Shown: one piece after another, positions 51,011-61,232 of the stretch
How the letters are laid out: every line of letters begins with the position of its first letter
How positions within the stretch are numbered: the stretch's first letter is position 1
DNA from: Combretum micranthum
Lineage: Eukaryota; Streptophyta; Magnoliopsida; Myrtales; Combretaceae
Reading direction: 5' to 3'
Length of the DNA: 64,000 nucleotides
NCBI GenBank assembly: GCA_024138025.1
Contig: JAMXBD010001214.1
Coordinates: forward strand, 186,001-250,000
Made by a program: the position numbers and the translations under genes
The notes under the pieces: generated by a model
What the model saw: only the letters and a program-made list of their open reading frames with translations
What the model was told of the DNA's origin: nothing
Databases searched by the model: none

Positions 51011-51028
51011 ACCACAAAGAGGGGCAGC
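51011..51028 (+). promoter_or_regulatory. Polypurine tract
   Basis: ACCACAAAGAGGGGCAGC lies immediately before the 3' LTR and would prime plus-strand DNA synthesis. Confidence 0.75.
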
Positions 51029-53616
51029 TGTAGACACTCAATTTTTTGCCCAATTAATTAAGGCTTAAAATTTAATTAAACTCATTTTTTTAAAGCCTTA
51101 AGTATTGATGAAATTGGCTAAGTGATCAAGGCACAGGCCAAATGGCCTGTTGGTTAAATACATTGACCCAAACACACATTCAAGCTCAAGGACACAGGTT
51201 CAAACCCTAGCAAAGGCAAATTTTTGCCTTTTTATCATTTTTGTCTTTTCATTTTCCTCAAATGTGACTTTTGTCTTACTTTGCATCAGTTTTTAACTGA
51301 CAAAACAACATTGATTGTCAAAATTGATGATGGAATTGCAAAGTGGTTATAGAATATGAAAGATTAGTGCAAAAAACAACCCAAAAGTTACAAAATTCAA
51401 TGTATAAAGCATTCAATTACACATGAATGAGGAGTTACAAAAATTGATTTGATGAATCTGACATGGAATATGAAAACAATCATCAATTCATCAGTTTCAA
51501 ACAATTTAATCATGGATTTTCGAATTAAATTCGTAAAAAATCAAGAGGCAAAAATTGATTCATTTTTGAAACTGTTCGAAACTGAAAATTGAGCTTGCAA
51601 CCTATAAATAGGAGGTCCTAGGAGCAAAAAGCACAAGTCAATTTCAACAAAACACAATCAGAAGGAGTGAATTCGAAAATTTCGAAAATTAGGGTTCTTA
51701 AAGCGAAAATTCGAAATTTGTGAATTTCGAATTGATTTTGATTCAATTGGAGTGTTTAAGGAGCTTTAGGAACAAGTTTAAAGTGATCGAGTGTGCTTTA
51801 ATTTGATCAAATTGATCGAATTAACCTCTGTAATTTTTTTTATTATTTTCGGATTTGCGCCGCCGCTACCCACCACCGCGAACCGCCGCTTCTGGTGGTT
51901 CTGAGTGAACGCCACCACCAACGGACGCATCACCAGCATAGAAGTCGGGCTGACAAGCTTAGGGAGGTCAACAACCACCAGGAACGGCCGACGAACGCTC
52001 GAAAGATCGCGTCATCGTCTTCCTCGCCCGACGAAGATCCGAATCCGACCCGAAAATCCGAATCCCAACCCGGTCGGTCATCGGTCAACGGTCATCGGTC
52101 AACGGTCAACCCTGATCAGAGGTCCAGATTCAATCCAGCAGATCAGATGGCCCAGATTCAATCCAGCAGATCAGATGGCCCAGATTCGATCAAGCAGATC
52201 AGCGGCTCAGATTCGATCAAGCAGATCAGCGGCTCAGATTCGATCAAGCAGATCAGCGACTCAGATTCGATCAAGCAGATCAGCGGCTCAGATTCGATCA
52301 AGCAGATCAGACTGCCCAGATTCAATCCAGCAGATCAGACGGCCCAAATTCAATCAAGCAGATCAGACGGCCCAGATTCAATCAAGCGATCAGACGGCCC
52401 AGATCGAGTCAGCAAGATCAGACGATCCAGATCGGTCAGCGATATCGACGCTCCAGATCTCGTCCGCTTCATCCGACGGTCCAGGTTAATCCGCATTATT
52501 TTATTAATAGTTTATTATATAATTAATTTCAGAAATAATAAAAATAGCAAAAAATTTATAAAAATTCATAAAAAATTCAGAAAAATACAAAAAATCCAGA
52601 AAAATCAAAATATTTATTTTTATAAATTTATTTTTTTTGATATTTTTAATATTTTTAAATATTTTTAATGTGTATTTATACACAAATTGCCTTAGAAATA
52701 CATATTTAATGCATGAAAAATATTTTTAATGTATTGTAAATTATTCTGAATATATTGTGGATTTATGTGATGAATTTTGTTTAAAAAAAAAAATAAAATA
52801 AAAATAATAAAATTGGATTTTCCAAAGAACAAAATTTCTAAAATAATAAAAAATGATTTTTGGACTTAGAAAAATATGTTTTCATGAAATAAAAAACCAA
52901 TTGATTAGATCATAGGATCATCAAAAATGGTTTTCACAAAAAATTCAAAATTTAATGAACTTAAAGTGAAAAGAGTTCAAAAATATAAAATTGATCAACA
53001 AATTAAGTTCTTTTTTAAAAGAACTACGTTTTGTCTGATCTCGATTAGCGAGTACGTAGGCACCTGCGGGGCGACATAAAAAATGAAAAAAAATGTTTTT
53101 GTTTTTAATATTGTGAATAATTATTTCGTAAATATAAGTTTTTGTAAAAAAAAAAAATGAAATCTATTTGTTGATATTGATATTTAAAAAAAAAAAAATA
53201 AAAAAAAAGAAATAATAAAAATAAAAACGAATGGTTTGATTTGTGAATATTTGTACTATATTGTTTTACTTAAATTTTTTGAGCATGAAAAGGATAGATT
53301 AAAAATTTAAAATTCTAAAAGTGGTAACCAATTTGGTTTTAATAGGTTAGCCCCCGAATCCATGATATCTGGTTTTAAAAGTTTGTTTTTTTTTAAAATC
53401 AAATTTTCGCAGACTAGTAGCTAAGTTAGGATCAACCGACCCATTGATCCTAGCTTTTTATTTTTTCCCGATTTATATCGGGTGGCGACTCTAAATTTTT
53501 TTAAAATTTCTTTTAACCCCTAGTCGAGGATTCATGTTAAATGGGTTCGGGTTTAATGTGAATCGGGTTAGGAGAAATAAACCAGTTAAGATAGTGGAAA
53601 AAATCCAGGCTCGACA
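51029..53616 (+). repeat. 3' LTR of the Tat/Ogre-like element
   Basis: Same length (2,588 bp) and termini as 42,940-45,527. Pol III-like boxes recur at 51,143-51,153 and 51,197-51,207, the TATA box at 51,602-51,611, and the 27-bp repeats at about 52,130-52,395. A single-base deletion at CAGAGGTCC, against CAGACGGTCC in the 5' LTR, shifts the frames that are open in the other copy. Confidence 0.9.
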
Positions 53617-54015
53617 ATGTGGTTAAAAATGTAATTTATATTTCATAAATTGGAACAGAATCACAATTTCTACAAATTAAAATCTTACTCAGTTCCCTTT
53701 CAAAGATGCATCTAAACACAAGAATGTTATTAGAATTCAGAATTATGATTCCATTTCAAGTTTATTATAACATACTATATACATATGTGATATTAGAGTG
53801 AATATCTAATGTTTAAGAGTTATAAATAAATAAGATGGTTATTTTTTTATTTGTTTTAATATGAAGCTATTTGAGTTCAAGTTTAATGGCTTGGTTCGAT
53901 TCGATCTCTTGAACCGAACTGTAACTATTTAGACTCTTCTTGAACCAAATCGAAATATAAAAGAATCGCAATTTATGGTTTGGTTTAGTTTGGTTCAATT
54001 AATTGAATAGCTCTA

Positions 54016-54400
54016 AAGCTAACCTTTATTGAATTTGTTGTCACAATTAATAATAGATTTAGTAAGAAATGAAAGAGGGGTAGCCAGTAGAGAAAGCAAT
54101 AGAGCAAAAATGATGAGAAAATCTAGAAGAAATAGGTAGCTTGCTTTGTTTATGGCAAAGTTGGTCATAAGGCATACCGATGTTACCAAAGGAAGAATAA
54201 ACCAAATTCGAGCATGAAACTAGTACCGTACCTTCAACCTGCACCTTGACCTATCCTTGTCGAAATAGATGACATAATTATTGTTGTGGTTGTGGAAGCT
54301 AATTTAATGGAAATAGAATTGATTAGGTGCTTGATATTGGAGCCTTGAGACACCAATGTGTTAATAAGGATTTGTTCCACTATTTTAAAGAGGCTGTAGA
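54016..54400 (+). pseudogene. Copia gag zinc knuckle and protease start, broken
   Basis: CFVYGKVGHKAYRC (about 54,140-54,181) is a CCHC knuckle whose second Cys is now Tyr. DIGALRHQCVNKDLFHYF (54,333 on) corresponds to the copia aspartic-protease region, where DTGA is normal and DIGA is found here. Stops precede and separate them. Confidence 0.75.
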
Positions 54401-54986
54401 TAGAGCTGGGCATAAGGGTCGTGGCCCACGGGCCGACCCATTTACTGGCTCAAAAAGCAGGGAGCGACCAAAATTTTTTGGCCCATTTAAATGCAGTCCA
54501 AATTGGGCTGGCCCGTGAGCCAGGAGTTTAAAAAAAGAAAGAAAAAAAGAAAGGAAAAATGTAAGAAAAAGAATAATACAATAACATATTTGTGATTATT
54601 TAGAATATATTATGGAAGAAAATAGATTAATACATGAATCATAAGCATTATAACATTTTTTTAAAGTATATATTTGTTGATTTAAACTTAATATGATATC
54701 TAATAAATTATTTAAAAAACTTATTTTCATTTATAAATAATCAAAATGGTAACAAAATTAGTTGTTAATATATATAAAACCTTAAAATATTTAAATACTT
54801 TAAACTTTACATAAACTAACATAAAAAAATAACAAAAATAAAAAGATAATAAAATTTCATTTGGCTCTTGAGCTAGCCCGTTTAGTCCATGGGGCAATGT
54901 GAGCCAGGCCTAAGTAAAGAAATTTTGGCCCGTTTAACACGTAGGCCGGCCCGACCCCACCTGTCAGGCTCGTTTGCTTACCTATA
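54401..54986. mobile_element. Second hAT-like non-autonomous element, 586 bp
   Basis: Perfect 8-bp duplication GCTGTAGA (54,393-54,400 and 54,987-54,994). The termini TAGAGCTGGGCA and (inverted) TATAGGTAAGCA agree at 8 of 12. The GGCCCACGGGCCG-type left end and the GGCCGGCCCG words near the right end are typical of a widespread plant hAT MITE group. Not coding. Confidence 0.75.
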
Positions 54987-55139
54987 GCTGTAGATGGAGA
55001 ATTTGTTTTTATGAGAAACTCTACCATCATTAGAGTGCTTGACAAAGGAAATATTTTTTATTAATTTAAGCTATAAAAGAACTCTAGCTTTAAATAATGT
55101 CTTATATGTTCCCTCTCTACATCAGAACCTAGCTGCTAG
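54987..55139 (+). pseudogene. Copia protease/GAG-pre-integrase fragment
   Basis: Continues the frame cut by the hAT-like element: GEFVFMRNSTIIRVLDKGN, then after stops NNVLYVPSLHQNLAAS, which matches the copia 'VLYVPSLRRNL' signature. Ends at the next insertion. Confidence 0.7.
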
Positions 55140-56630
55140 TGATGTGCCCTAGGCCATATGGATTCTTTATCTTTTGTATGTTTGTTATCAAGTCATTTTA
55201 ATTATCAAAGTTATTTTTGGCCTGTTTACTTTGGTAATGTTATTTCTTGAATATTTAGTTATACCTTATGTCGTTAAAGTATGTGACTTTAATAGTAGAA
55301 CCATAAGCTGAATTATAACTTTATTCTAAATTATCCCTAGTCACTCATTATGTGGAATGATGATGAATTAAGACTAGTATGATTGCTGTATGATGATCAA
55401 GTTTTACTGATCATGGATATGGGATATCAATTCAGCACATAGATACAAACAGGAGTGTATTGTATTGGATTGACCAACTATAAGAATACTGTATGGATCA
55501 ATGCAATAAGTATTCTTTTTTACAATGTTGTTTTAGTCCTTTGACCTAATGGCACCATGGATTCCTATATAGCAGTTTCCATGTTTTGATTCATCTCTTC
55601 ATCATCTTTAATCGGATGGTTGTAAGAATAAGCTTGGACATGTAATATGTTATATAGAGGAATGTGAGTGTTAGTGAAGGGATTTGTTCATCTCATTAAT
55701 TTGAGAGAGATATCTATCAGGCCCCTTGATGAGTAAGACTGAGAAATGCATGGCCATGCTCGAATGAATTGATAAAGAGTTATCAATATCATTTGTTTAA
55801 GTCAGTCAAACTCTAGATTCAAGAAATAAGTAATTAGACAATATAAGAGTGTTTTGATCCACACCTTATGTTTGATTATAAGATATCGTGTAACAAAAGG
55901 ACTAAGTGACTAACTGTTAGTAGGTAAAATCGGATCATCGATCTTCACTAAAATTGGGTAGACATAATGTCTTGCTAGAGACCAATTATGTCTTGTAGTC
56001 CTAAAAAATGTTTAAGAGCTACTACCAATTTTAAGTGAACCTACAGGGTCACACACAAAGAATGAATAAGATGGATCTTCGATAATTGTATTGGGAATTG
56101 ATTAATTATTTATTTGTCGATTTTAATTAGATTAAAATTAACAAATAAATAAATTCGGATAATAAGGATATATATGTCTTTCTACATAATTTAAAGAGAC
56201 ATAACCCTTATATATATATATCAGGGTAATTTGAAAAGACATAACCCTTATATATATCAGGGTAATTTGAAAAGACATAACCCTTATATATATCAATATA
56301 TATTCTCCACTAGGTTAATTTTCGATTATCTGACGCTGGCCGTCATTGAGAAAGAAAATTCATAACATAGAAAGAGAGTGTGAGGGATTCCCAAAGGTCG
56401 AAACGTTTTCGATGTGCTAGCACACACGAAGATCCAATTCATTCGCGTGGATACCGGTAGAGGGAGTTGGAGTAATCTGCATCTCCTTTGATCCCATCAT
56501 CAAACAAAAAGGTACACGATTTCCTTTTCTTTCTGATTTAATTGAAGCGCTTGGATCCGATTGGGAATTAAAAAAAAAAAAAAACGATTTTCCGCTACAC
56601 GATTCAGATTTGGATCGTAAATTCCCAACA
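55140..56630 (-). mobile_element. Copia-type solo LTR, 1.49 kb
   Basis: In minus orientation it starts TGTTGGGAATTTACG, a common copia LTR head, and ends GGGCACATCA. The flanks share CTAG (GCTAG left, CTAGC or ACTAG right), an imperfect duplication. It lies at the point where the host copia element has lost its integrase. Confidence 0.6.
56194..56300 (+). repeat. Three tandem ~36-bp units in the solo LTR
   Basis: Repeats of AGACATAACCCTTATATATA followed by TCAGGGTAATTT. Confidence 0.85.
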
Positions 56631-57800
56631 CTAGCTTCTTGTCATATGCCTACCATTTACATCATGAGGAGCAGTGATGATATTATAGGTGCATGTTTAA
56701 TTAAAGAATATGGTATAATTGAAAATGTTCTATATTTAAGACTTGAGCCTGCCTATTTAATTAAAGAAAATCCAAAAACATATGAAGAAGCAACTTTATA
56801 GATGCATGTTTTTGAAAAGAAGCCATTAAAAGTGAGATTGATTCTATAATGACAAATCATAAATGAGACTTAGTTGAATTACTTATACAGAGCAAATCTA
56901 TTAGGTGTAAATGGAGTTTTAGAAGAAGAAGTGTCTAGATGTTCCATGAAAACATTTAAGGTAAGACTGGTAGTTATAGGTTATACTCAAAAGAAAGCGA
57001 TTTACTATTTTGAGACCTACTCTTGAGTAACTAAATTAGCCACCGTTAGAACTCTAGTTACCTTTGCTAGCTTTCATCTGATTCTTGTGTTTACTCAAAA
57101 TCTTTGGGATCAAATTGTGTGATTATGTGCTCATTTTTTTTTATATCAATTTAGATGTGGTAAATAAGACTAAATTTTTTTTTCTCTCAATTTTATATGA
57201 AAGGTCTAGGCAAACCTAATGTAATTATTGGTATCGAATTAAACAAAATCGAAAATGATATTACTTTATGTCATTATCAATCCCATTATACTGAAAAAAT
57301 GTTGAGAAATTTTGATTGTTCTGATGTAGTTCTTATAAGAACTCTTTATGATCCTAGTATGTTGCTTAAGAAAGATAAGAGCCCTAGTGTTTTACAAGCT
57401 GAATATGTTAAGATCATGAAGTGTTATATTTCCTATGAACTATTCTAGACCCAAATGGGCTATGCTATTAGTAGATTAAGCCGTCATATTCATAATCCAA
57501 ATAATGAGCATTAAAATGCATTTCATCGTTTATTCAAATATCTTAAAGGTACTAAATTGATGTTTACATTTTAGTAAATTTCCTATTGTATTGGAAGGAT
57601 CTTGTAATGCAAATTGGGTTATTGATAATGATGAAGTTAGCTCTAATAGTGGCTACGTTTGTACTTTAAGAGGAGATGACATATCATGGAAGTTTTCCAA
57701 ACAAAATTATGTAGCTCATTCCACCTAAAATATAAGTTCCTAGCTTTAGAAATTGGTCGAGGTAGAATGGTTAAGAAATTTGTTAGTAGATATGCCATTT
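56631..57800 (+). pseudogene. Copia reverse transcriptase/RNase H remnants
   Basis: PKTYEEA (56,773 on) marks the start of copia RT. VRLVVIGYTQKKAIYYFETY follows near 56,960-57,020. The thumb/connection segment is DPSMLLKKDKSPSVLQAEYV (57,350-57,409) with YAISRLSRHIHNPNNEH beyond it. RNase H shows CNANW, SGYVCTLRGDDISWKFSKQN and EVEWLRN in shifted frames. The catalytic YVDD block is deleted. Confidence 0.8.
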
Positions 57801-57808
57801 GTGGGGAT

Positions 57809-58520
57809 TGTGAAGGAACAACTTGATAGATCTTATCCTTTCTTTACTTTTTTTCCTTGCTTTCTCTTTTACATGGGATATTTGTAGTGTTTTCTTTATG
57901 TTTTTATTGAAATGAACCTTAGTTTGTCGTCAAGTACGTTTTATAAGTGTTTTGAATAGAAAGGCCACATGCGTGTGCCACCTGTTTGGCTTAGTCTGGT
58001 TTGAGCCGATCCATAATTAATAAACCTTCTTTTCAAATTCTGGTGATTACCATTTTTTAAATCTTCTTTTCTAATTTTGGAGATTAATATTCTTTTTAAG
58101 TGCAAACTTTATTTTTGTAACCATCTAGTAAATTATTTCTATAGTAGAAAAAAATATTTTTAAATTTGTAACCAATTATGTTAAATTATTTTAATTTGTA
58201 ACAAAAAAAATTCAATTTAATTGGTTAGATATTTTCAAACAACAATTTCCTTTTGATTGATGATGTTTTATAGAAAGTGACAATTGAGATTTCAAAAAAA
58301 AAAAAAAAAAAAAACTTCCTCTCTATGCAATAATAATTTTGCTTGTTCCAAGCTTTTGCTACAAGTGCATGAGTTAGGAGCTAGCTATGTTAACCCTAGG
58401 GAGTATATGATGTTATCAAATGTACTAAGGTCGTGTCGAAATTTGCTTTTAGGGCAGTGGATTATCCAAGACACAGCTTCAACTGATAAGTTATCTTACG
58501 TTTTTAACTTTATTTTTTCA
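57809..58520 (+). repeat. Copia 3' LTR
   Basis: Starts TGTGAAGGAACAACTTG, aligned with TGTCAGGAAATAGTTTG at 38,178. It contains the GTTAACCCTAGGGAGT block and ends in a T-rich stretch near 58,520. It is about 150 bp longer than the 5' copy because of extra sequence near 58,010-58,160. Confidence 0.7.
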
Positions 58521-58951
58521 CATACTAAGCTTAATTCATAAAAGAATGAAGCTCGAGTTTGAAATAAAAATGAGTTGAGCTTGAGCTAACTTTCAAGCTC
58601 GATAAAAACTCTTGATTTAAGACAAAGTCATGATTTTGCAAGTGAACCAAGCTTGAGCTTTTAAAAGTTTGGCTTCAATTAGCTAGACTAAATTCTTTTG
58701 TAGCCCTAATTATTTTATGGTTTAAATACAAAACTCAATTATCTCTTCAAATTACCTCTACTTTCTTTATCATCTTAGGCTAGAAAAAAGTTTTTGTAAG
58801 AGCCATGAATTTGTATCATCAACAATTTTATTCATTTTGCATTTCTTTTCGACCATACGATAGAAAATATACTAAATCCTCCTCGATAACTTACCCATGA
58901 TATATTTGTTATGCTTCTTTATTCCAAAAATGGCTAACTTTTCTTGTTCAT
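58521..58951. other. Repeat-derived spacer
   Basis: AGCTTGAGCT/AAGCTCGA-rich stretch (58,550-58,690) like those at 1,440-1,770 and 20,040-20,210. No gene seen. Confidence 0.4.
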
Positions 58952-59093
58952 TCATTTGTCTTTATTGAGGAATTTATCAACATTTGTTAATGAGGAAAGT
59001 TCTTCATTTGAAAGTTTTTCATCCACTTCACACGCCTAGACATATTAGATCCAAGCCTCGTACATTGATTTTCTACATAAGTAATGGTTTTCT
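58952..59093 (-). pseudogene. Relic of the last exon of a second pectinesterase
   Basis: The minus strand reads TITYVENQCTRLGSNMSRRV then KWMKN. After a one-base deletion it continues LSNEELSSLTNVDKFLNKDK and a stop. The intact gene has [20 protein letters not shown] in exon 5. The homologous nucleotide blocks are GATTTTCTACA/GGTTTTCTACA and AACATTTGTTAAT. The frameshift and the missing upstream exons, at least within 59,094-59,298, make it a pseudogene. An LTR element begins 200 bp upstream, so other exons may lie beyond the window. Confidence 0.8.
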
Positions 59094-59298
59094 TGTTGAT
59101 AACAAGGAATAAGAATTAGTAAAATTAACATTAGATATGCAATTTACGATGTGACTGTACCTAATGATTATTGCAGATATATTGATGAAAGGCACAATGT
59201 AAATTCACCTCTAAACTATTAGCTAGGTTTAGTTAGATGACTTAAACCCTTAAAAAAATAATTTTCCTATCTTCATAACATTTGGAAATATATACATA

Positions 59299-60847
59299 TG
59301 TTGGTCCCGAATAATAATCAAGAAGGGGGGGTGGGGGGTTGATTTGATTATTAGAAAAATTTGGCTTTTAAAAACACTTCCCTTCGGTTTTAATGAATGA
59401 GAACAATATGACAATTAAATTTGCTATAAAGTAAATTGCCGAAATAAAGAGAGAGAGATTAAGAAAATCAGGCAAGAGATTTATAGTGGTTTCGCCTTGT
59501 GCGTCAGTCCACTCTTCCAGCTCCACGCCGGGGACCCCGTTAACCTACGGGTTGTGTTTCACTATATCAATAAATCCAAGATTACAAGATAGTGCAATTC
59601 GCTCTGCTCGATTCTCACTGCTATCCTCTAGCTTTAATCGATCTACAGAGTCTAACTTGTAACTAATTCTATTATCAAAGAGGAAGTCTACAAGATCCTC
59701 TTATTACAAAAAAAAAAAATAAAGAACGAGAGCAAAGATGAAAGATGAAGTTTCTGATCACAAAAAAAATTTGAAGGATGTTATCGTAAGCTCTTGTGTA
59801 TTTCCCTTTTTGGAGTCACTCGTGTAATCTCTTTTCGAAACTGAATATGTTCTTTTTATATCCTTCTTCTATCATGCCGTTGAATTAAATCTCCAGGATA
59901 AGGATTGTTCCTTGATTCTCGGCTTGCATAAAATCTCAAGGATAAAGATTGTTCCCTTATTCTCGTCTTGCATAAGATATGCTCTTATCTTCCAGTTGAT
60001 TTGAATGTTTGAAAAGATTGTTGAGAGATAACACTATCTTCCAAAGATATCGGCAGCAAGATAGACTTAGATCTGTCCTTTATGATAACAATCAGCAGAT
60101 ATATCTTTAAAAAGTTGTTGATAAAATCTTCCATATATCTCGGCTAAGAAAAGTTATTTGACACTATCATATAAAATTTTTTTATCAACTTTATATATTT
60201 CGTAAACATAAGGATTTTACTTATCCATATTATTTTCTTTATCAAATGATTTTATTGAAATTTAGGAACATAATTTTCTCATAAAATCGAGAGAACAAAA
60301 ATTATATGAAATCGTATTACATTAAAAACGTTAAGAAGAGAACTTATAAGATATGTAGATCCCTTAAAAAAAATCCCCTTGATATAAAACCAACTTAAGT
60401 GAAACATATCAAATATATTACCCAAATATACTTGACACGTGGAGCTAGGCCTTGAAAAGCATCATATCTTCAATCGGATGAACACTAGAATAACACATTG
60501 TATGTCGTCAAAGGTTCTGAAAATGGTTATGATGACTTGTTCTTGTTTAAAGAAGGTTTTGAAAAAGGTTCTGATGACTTGTTTTAAGCCTTCAAAAGTT
60601 CTGAAAATGCTTCTTAAAAACTTGTTTTAAGACAACACGTAAAAAAAAACTTTAAAAGCTTGATTAAAGGTTCTGAACTTGCTTCTGACTTTAGAATCAA
60701 TATCCAAATTAAGATTTTGAAATAACTTCTGACACATAAAAAATATCCAAACACATAAAATACAAGATTTGTATTCCTTAAACAATTATATCAAATAGAT
60801 CATCTTCCTTTTGTTATCATCAAAATCATATTAGAATAATTTTAACA
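59299..60847 (-). repeat. 3' LTR of a minus-strand LTR retrotransposon
   Basis: In minus orientation it starts TGTTAAAATTATTC and ends GGGACCAACA (1,549 bp). It is preceded on that strand by the purine tract AAAAAAGGGGAGAA (60,848-60,861), the expected place for a polypurine tract. It contains imperfect ~50-bp repeats at 60,505-60,680 with GGTTCTGAAAATG/GACTTGTTTTAAG words. It resembles copia LTRs preceded by 'GTCATCATCAAAAAGGGGGAG', so copia is my guess. Confidence 0.65.
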
Positions 60848-60861
60848 TTCTCCCCTTTTTT
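60848..60861 (-). promoter_or_regulatory. Polypurine tract
   Basis: Minus strand AAAAAAGGGGAGAA directly abuts the LTR. A second similar tract (AAAAAGGGGGAGAAG) lies upstream at about 61,096-61,110. Confidence 0.6.
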
Positions 60862-61232
60862 GATGATGACAAAACACAATTAAAATTTTATCATATTATG
60901 TTTTATTCAAATTTCATCATGCATTTTTTAGTAAGAAGACATCACTGCCCAAAGAGAAATCAGCATACTCAGCACATTCACATCTGTCATGCAATCATTT
61001 AAGCACATATATTTAGAACTGCATATTGCAAACTATAAAACATCCAGCATATCACACACATAGTAGTCAGCACACACATCAAGCACATAGTTCATACTTC
61101 TCCCCCTTTTTGTTATCATCAAAAGGAGTATACCCCTCAGATCATGCATATAGAAAAAACTTAAAGCATTAAAAGGTCTTTAAAGAAGAGAACATAATAT
61201 CTTGTCTTTTAAAAAAAACAGAACAAATTAAA

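Larger units (their letters stand above)
45528..51028 (+). other. Non-coding interior of the Tat/Ogre-like element
   Basis: 5,501 bp without a retroviral gene. 45,810-45,950 is a GC-richer unique stretch. 45,960-47,100 is dominated by A and T runs with about three diverged ~170-bp modules (GGTCATTATCCCCATT... words at 46,213, 46,369 and 46,511). 47,862-48,157 holds a triplication. 48,240-49,080 is again homopolymer rich. 49,117-50,866 holds four tandem arrays, listed separately. Confidence 0.7.
42940..53616 (+). mobile_element. Non-autonomous LTR retrotransposon, Tat/Ogre-like, 10.68 kb
   Basis: Complete structure: TSD ATGTG (42,935-42,939 and 53,617-53,621), LTRs of 2,588 bp each starting TGTAGACACTC and ending GGCTCGACA, a primer-binding site 3 nt after the 5' LTR, and a purine tract directly before the 3' LTR. 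The 5.5-kb interior has no gag, protease, RT or integrase frame. It is A/T-homopolymer rich and ends in stacked tandem arrays. The binding-site sequence and the repeat-rich 3' region resemble the Tat/Ogre lineage of Ty3/gypsy as I know it. The LTRs are nearly identical, so the insertion is recent. It must have moved with proteins supplied by a relative. Confidence 0.85.
42380..54015. mobile_element. hAT-like non-autonomous element, split by an LTR element
   Basis: Flanked by a perfect 8-bp duplication AAGCTAAC (42,372-42,379 and 54,016-54,023). The termini TAGGGGTGTTCA and (inverted) TAGAGCTATTCA match 9 of 12. Without the nested LTR element it is about 950 bp, lacks a transposase and is rich in GGTTCGGTTTGATTCGG-type words common in plant hAT MITEs. 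Removing it with one duplication copy keeps the gag reading phase. Confidence 0.75.
38178..58520 (+). mobile_element. Decayed Ty1/copia retrotransposon hosting a multi-level nest
   Basis: Both LTRs are recognisable: 38,178-38,633 plus 41,291-41,380, and 57,809-58,520 (shared GGATCTTTTCCTTTCTTTAC-type start, GTTTTTATYGAAATGAAC and GTTAACCYTAGGGAGT). Between them, in copia order, lie gag (41,398 on), CCHC knuckle (54,130-54,180), protease/GAG-pre-integrase pieces (54,310-55,139) and RT/RNase H remains (56,700-57,790). Integrase is missing. It is dead: stops, frameshifts and at least five insertions. The two LTRs differ considerably, so it is old. Confidence 0.8.
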
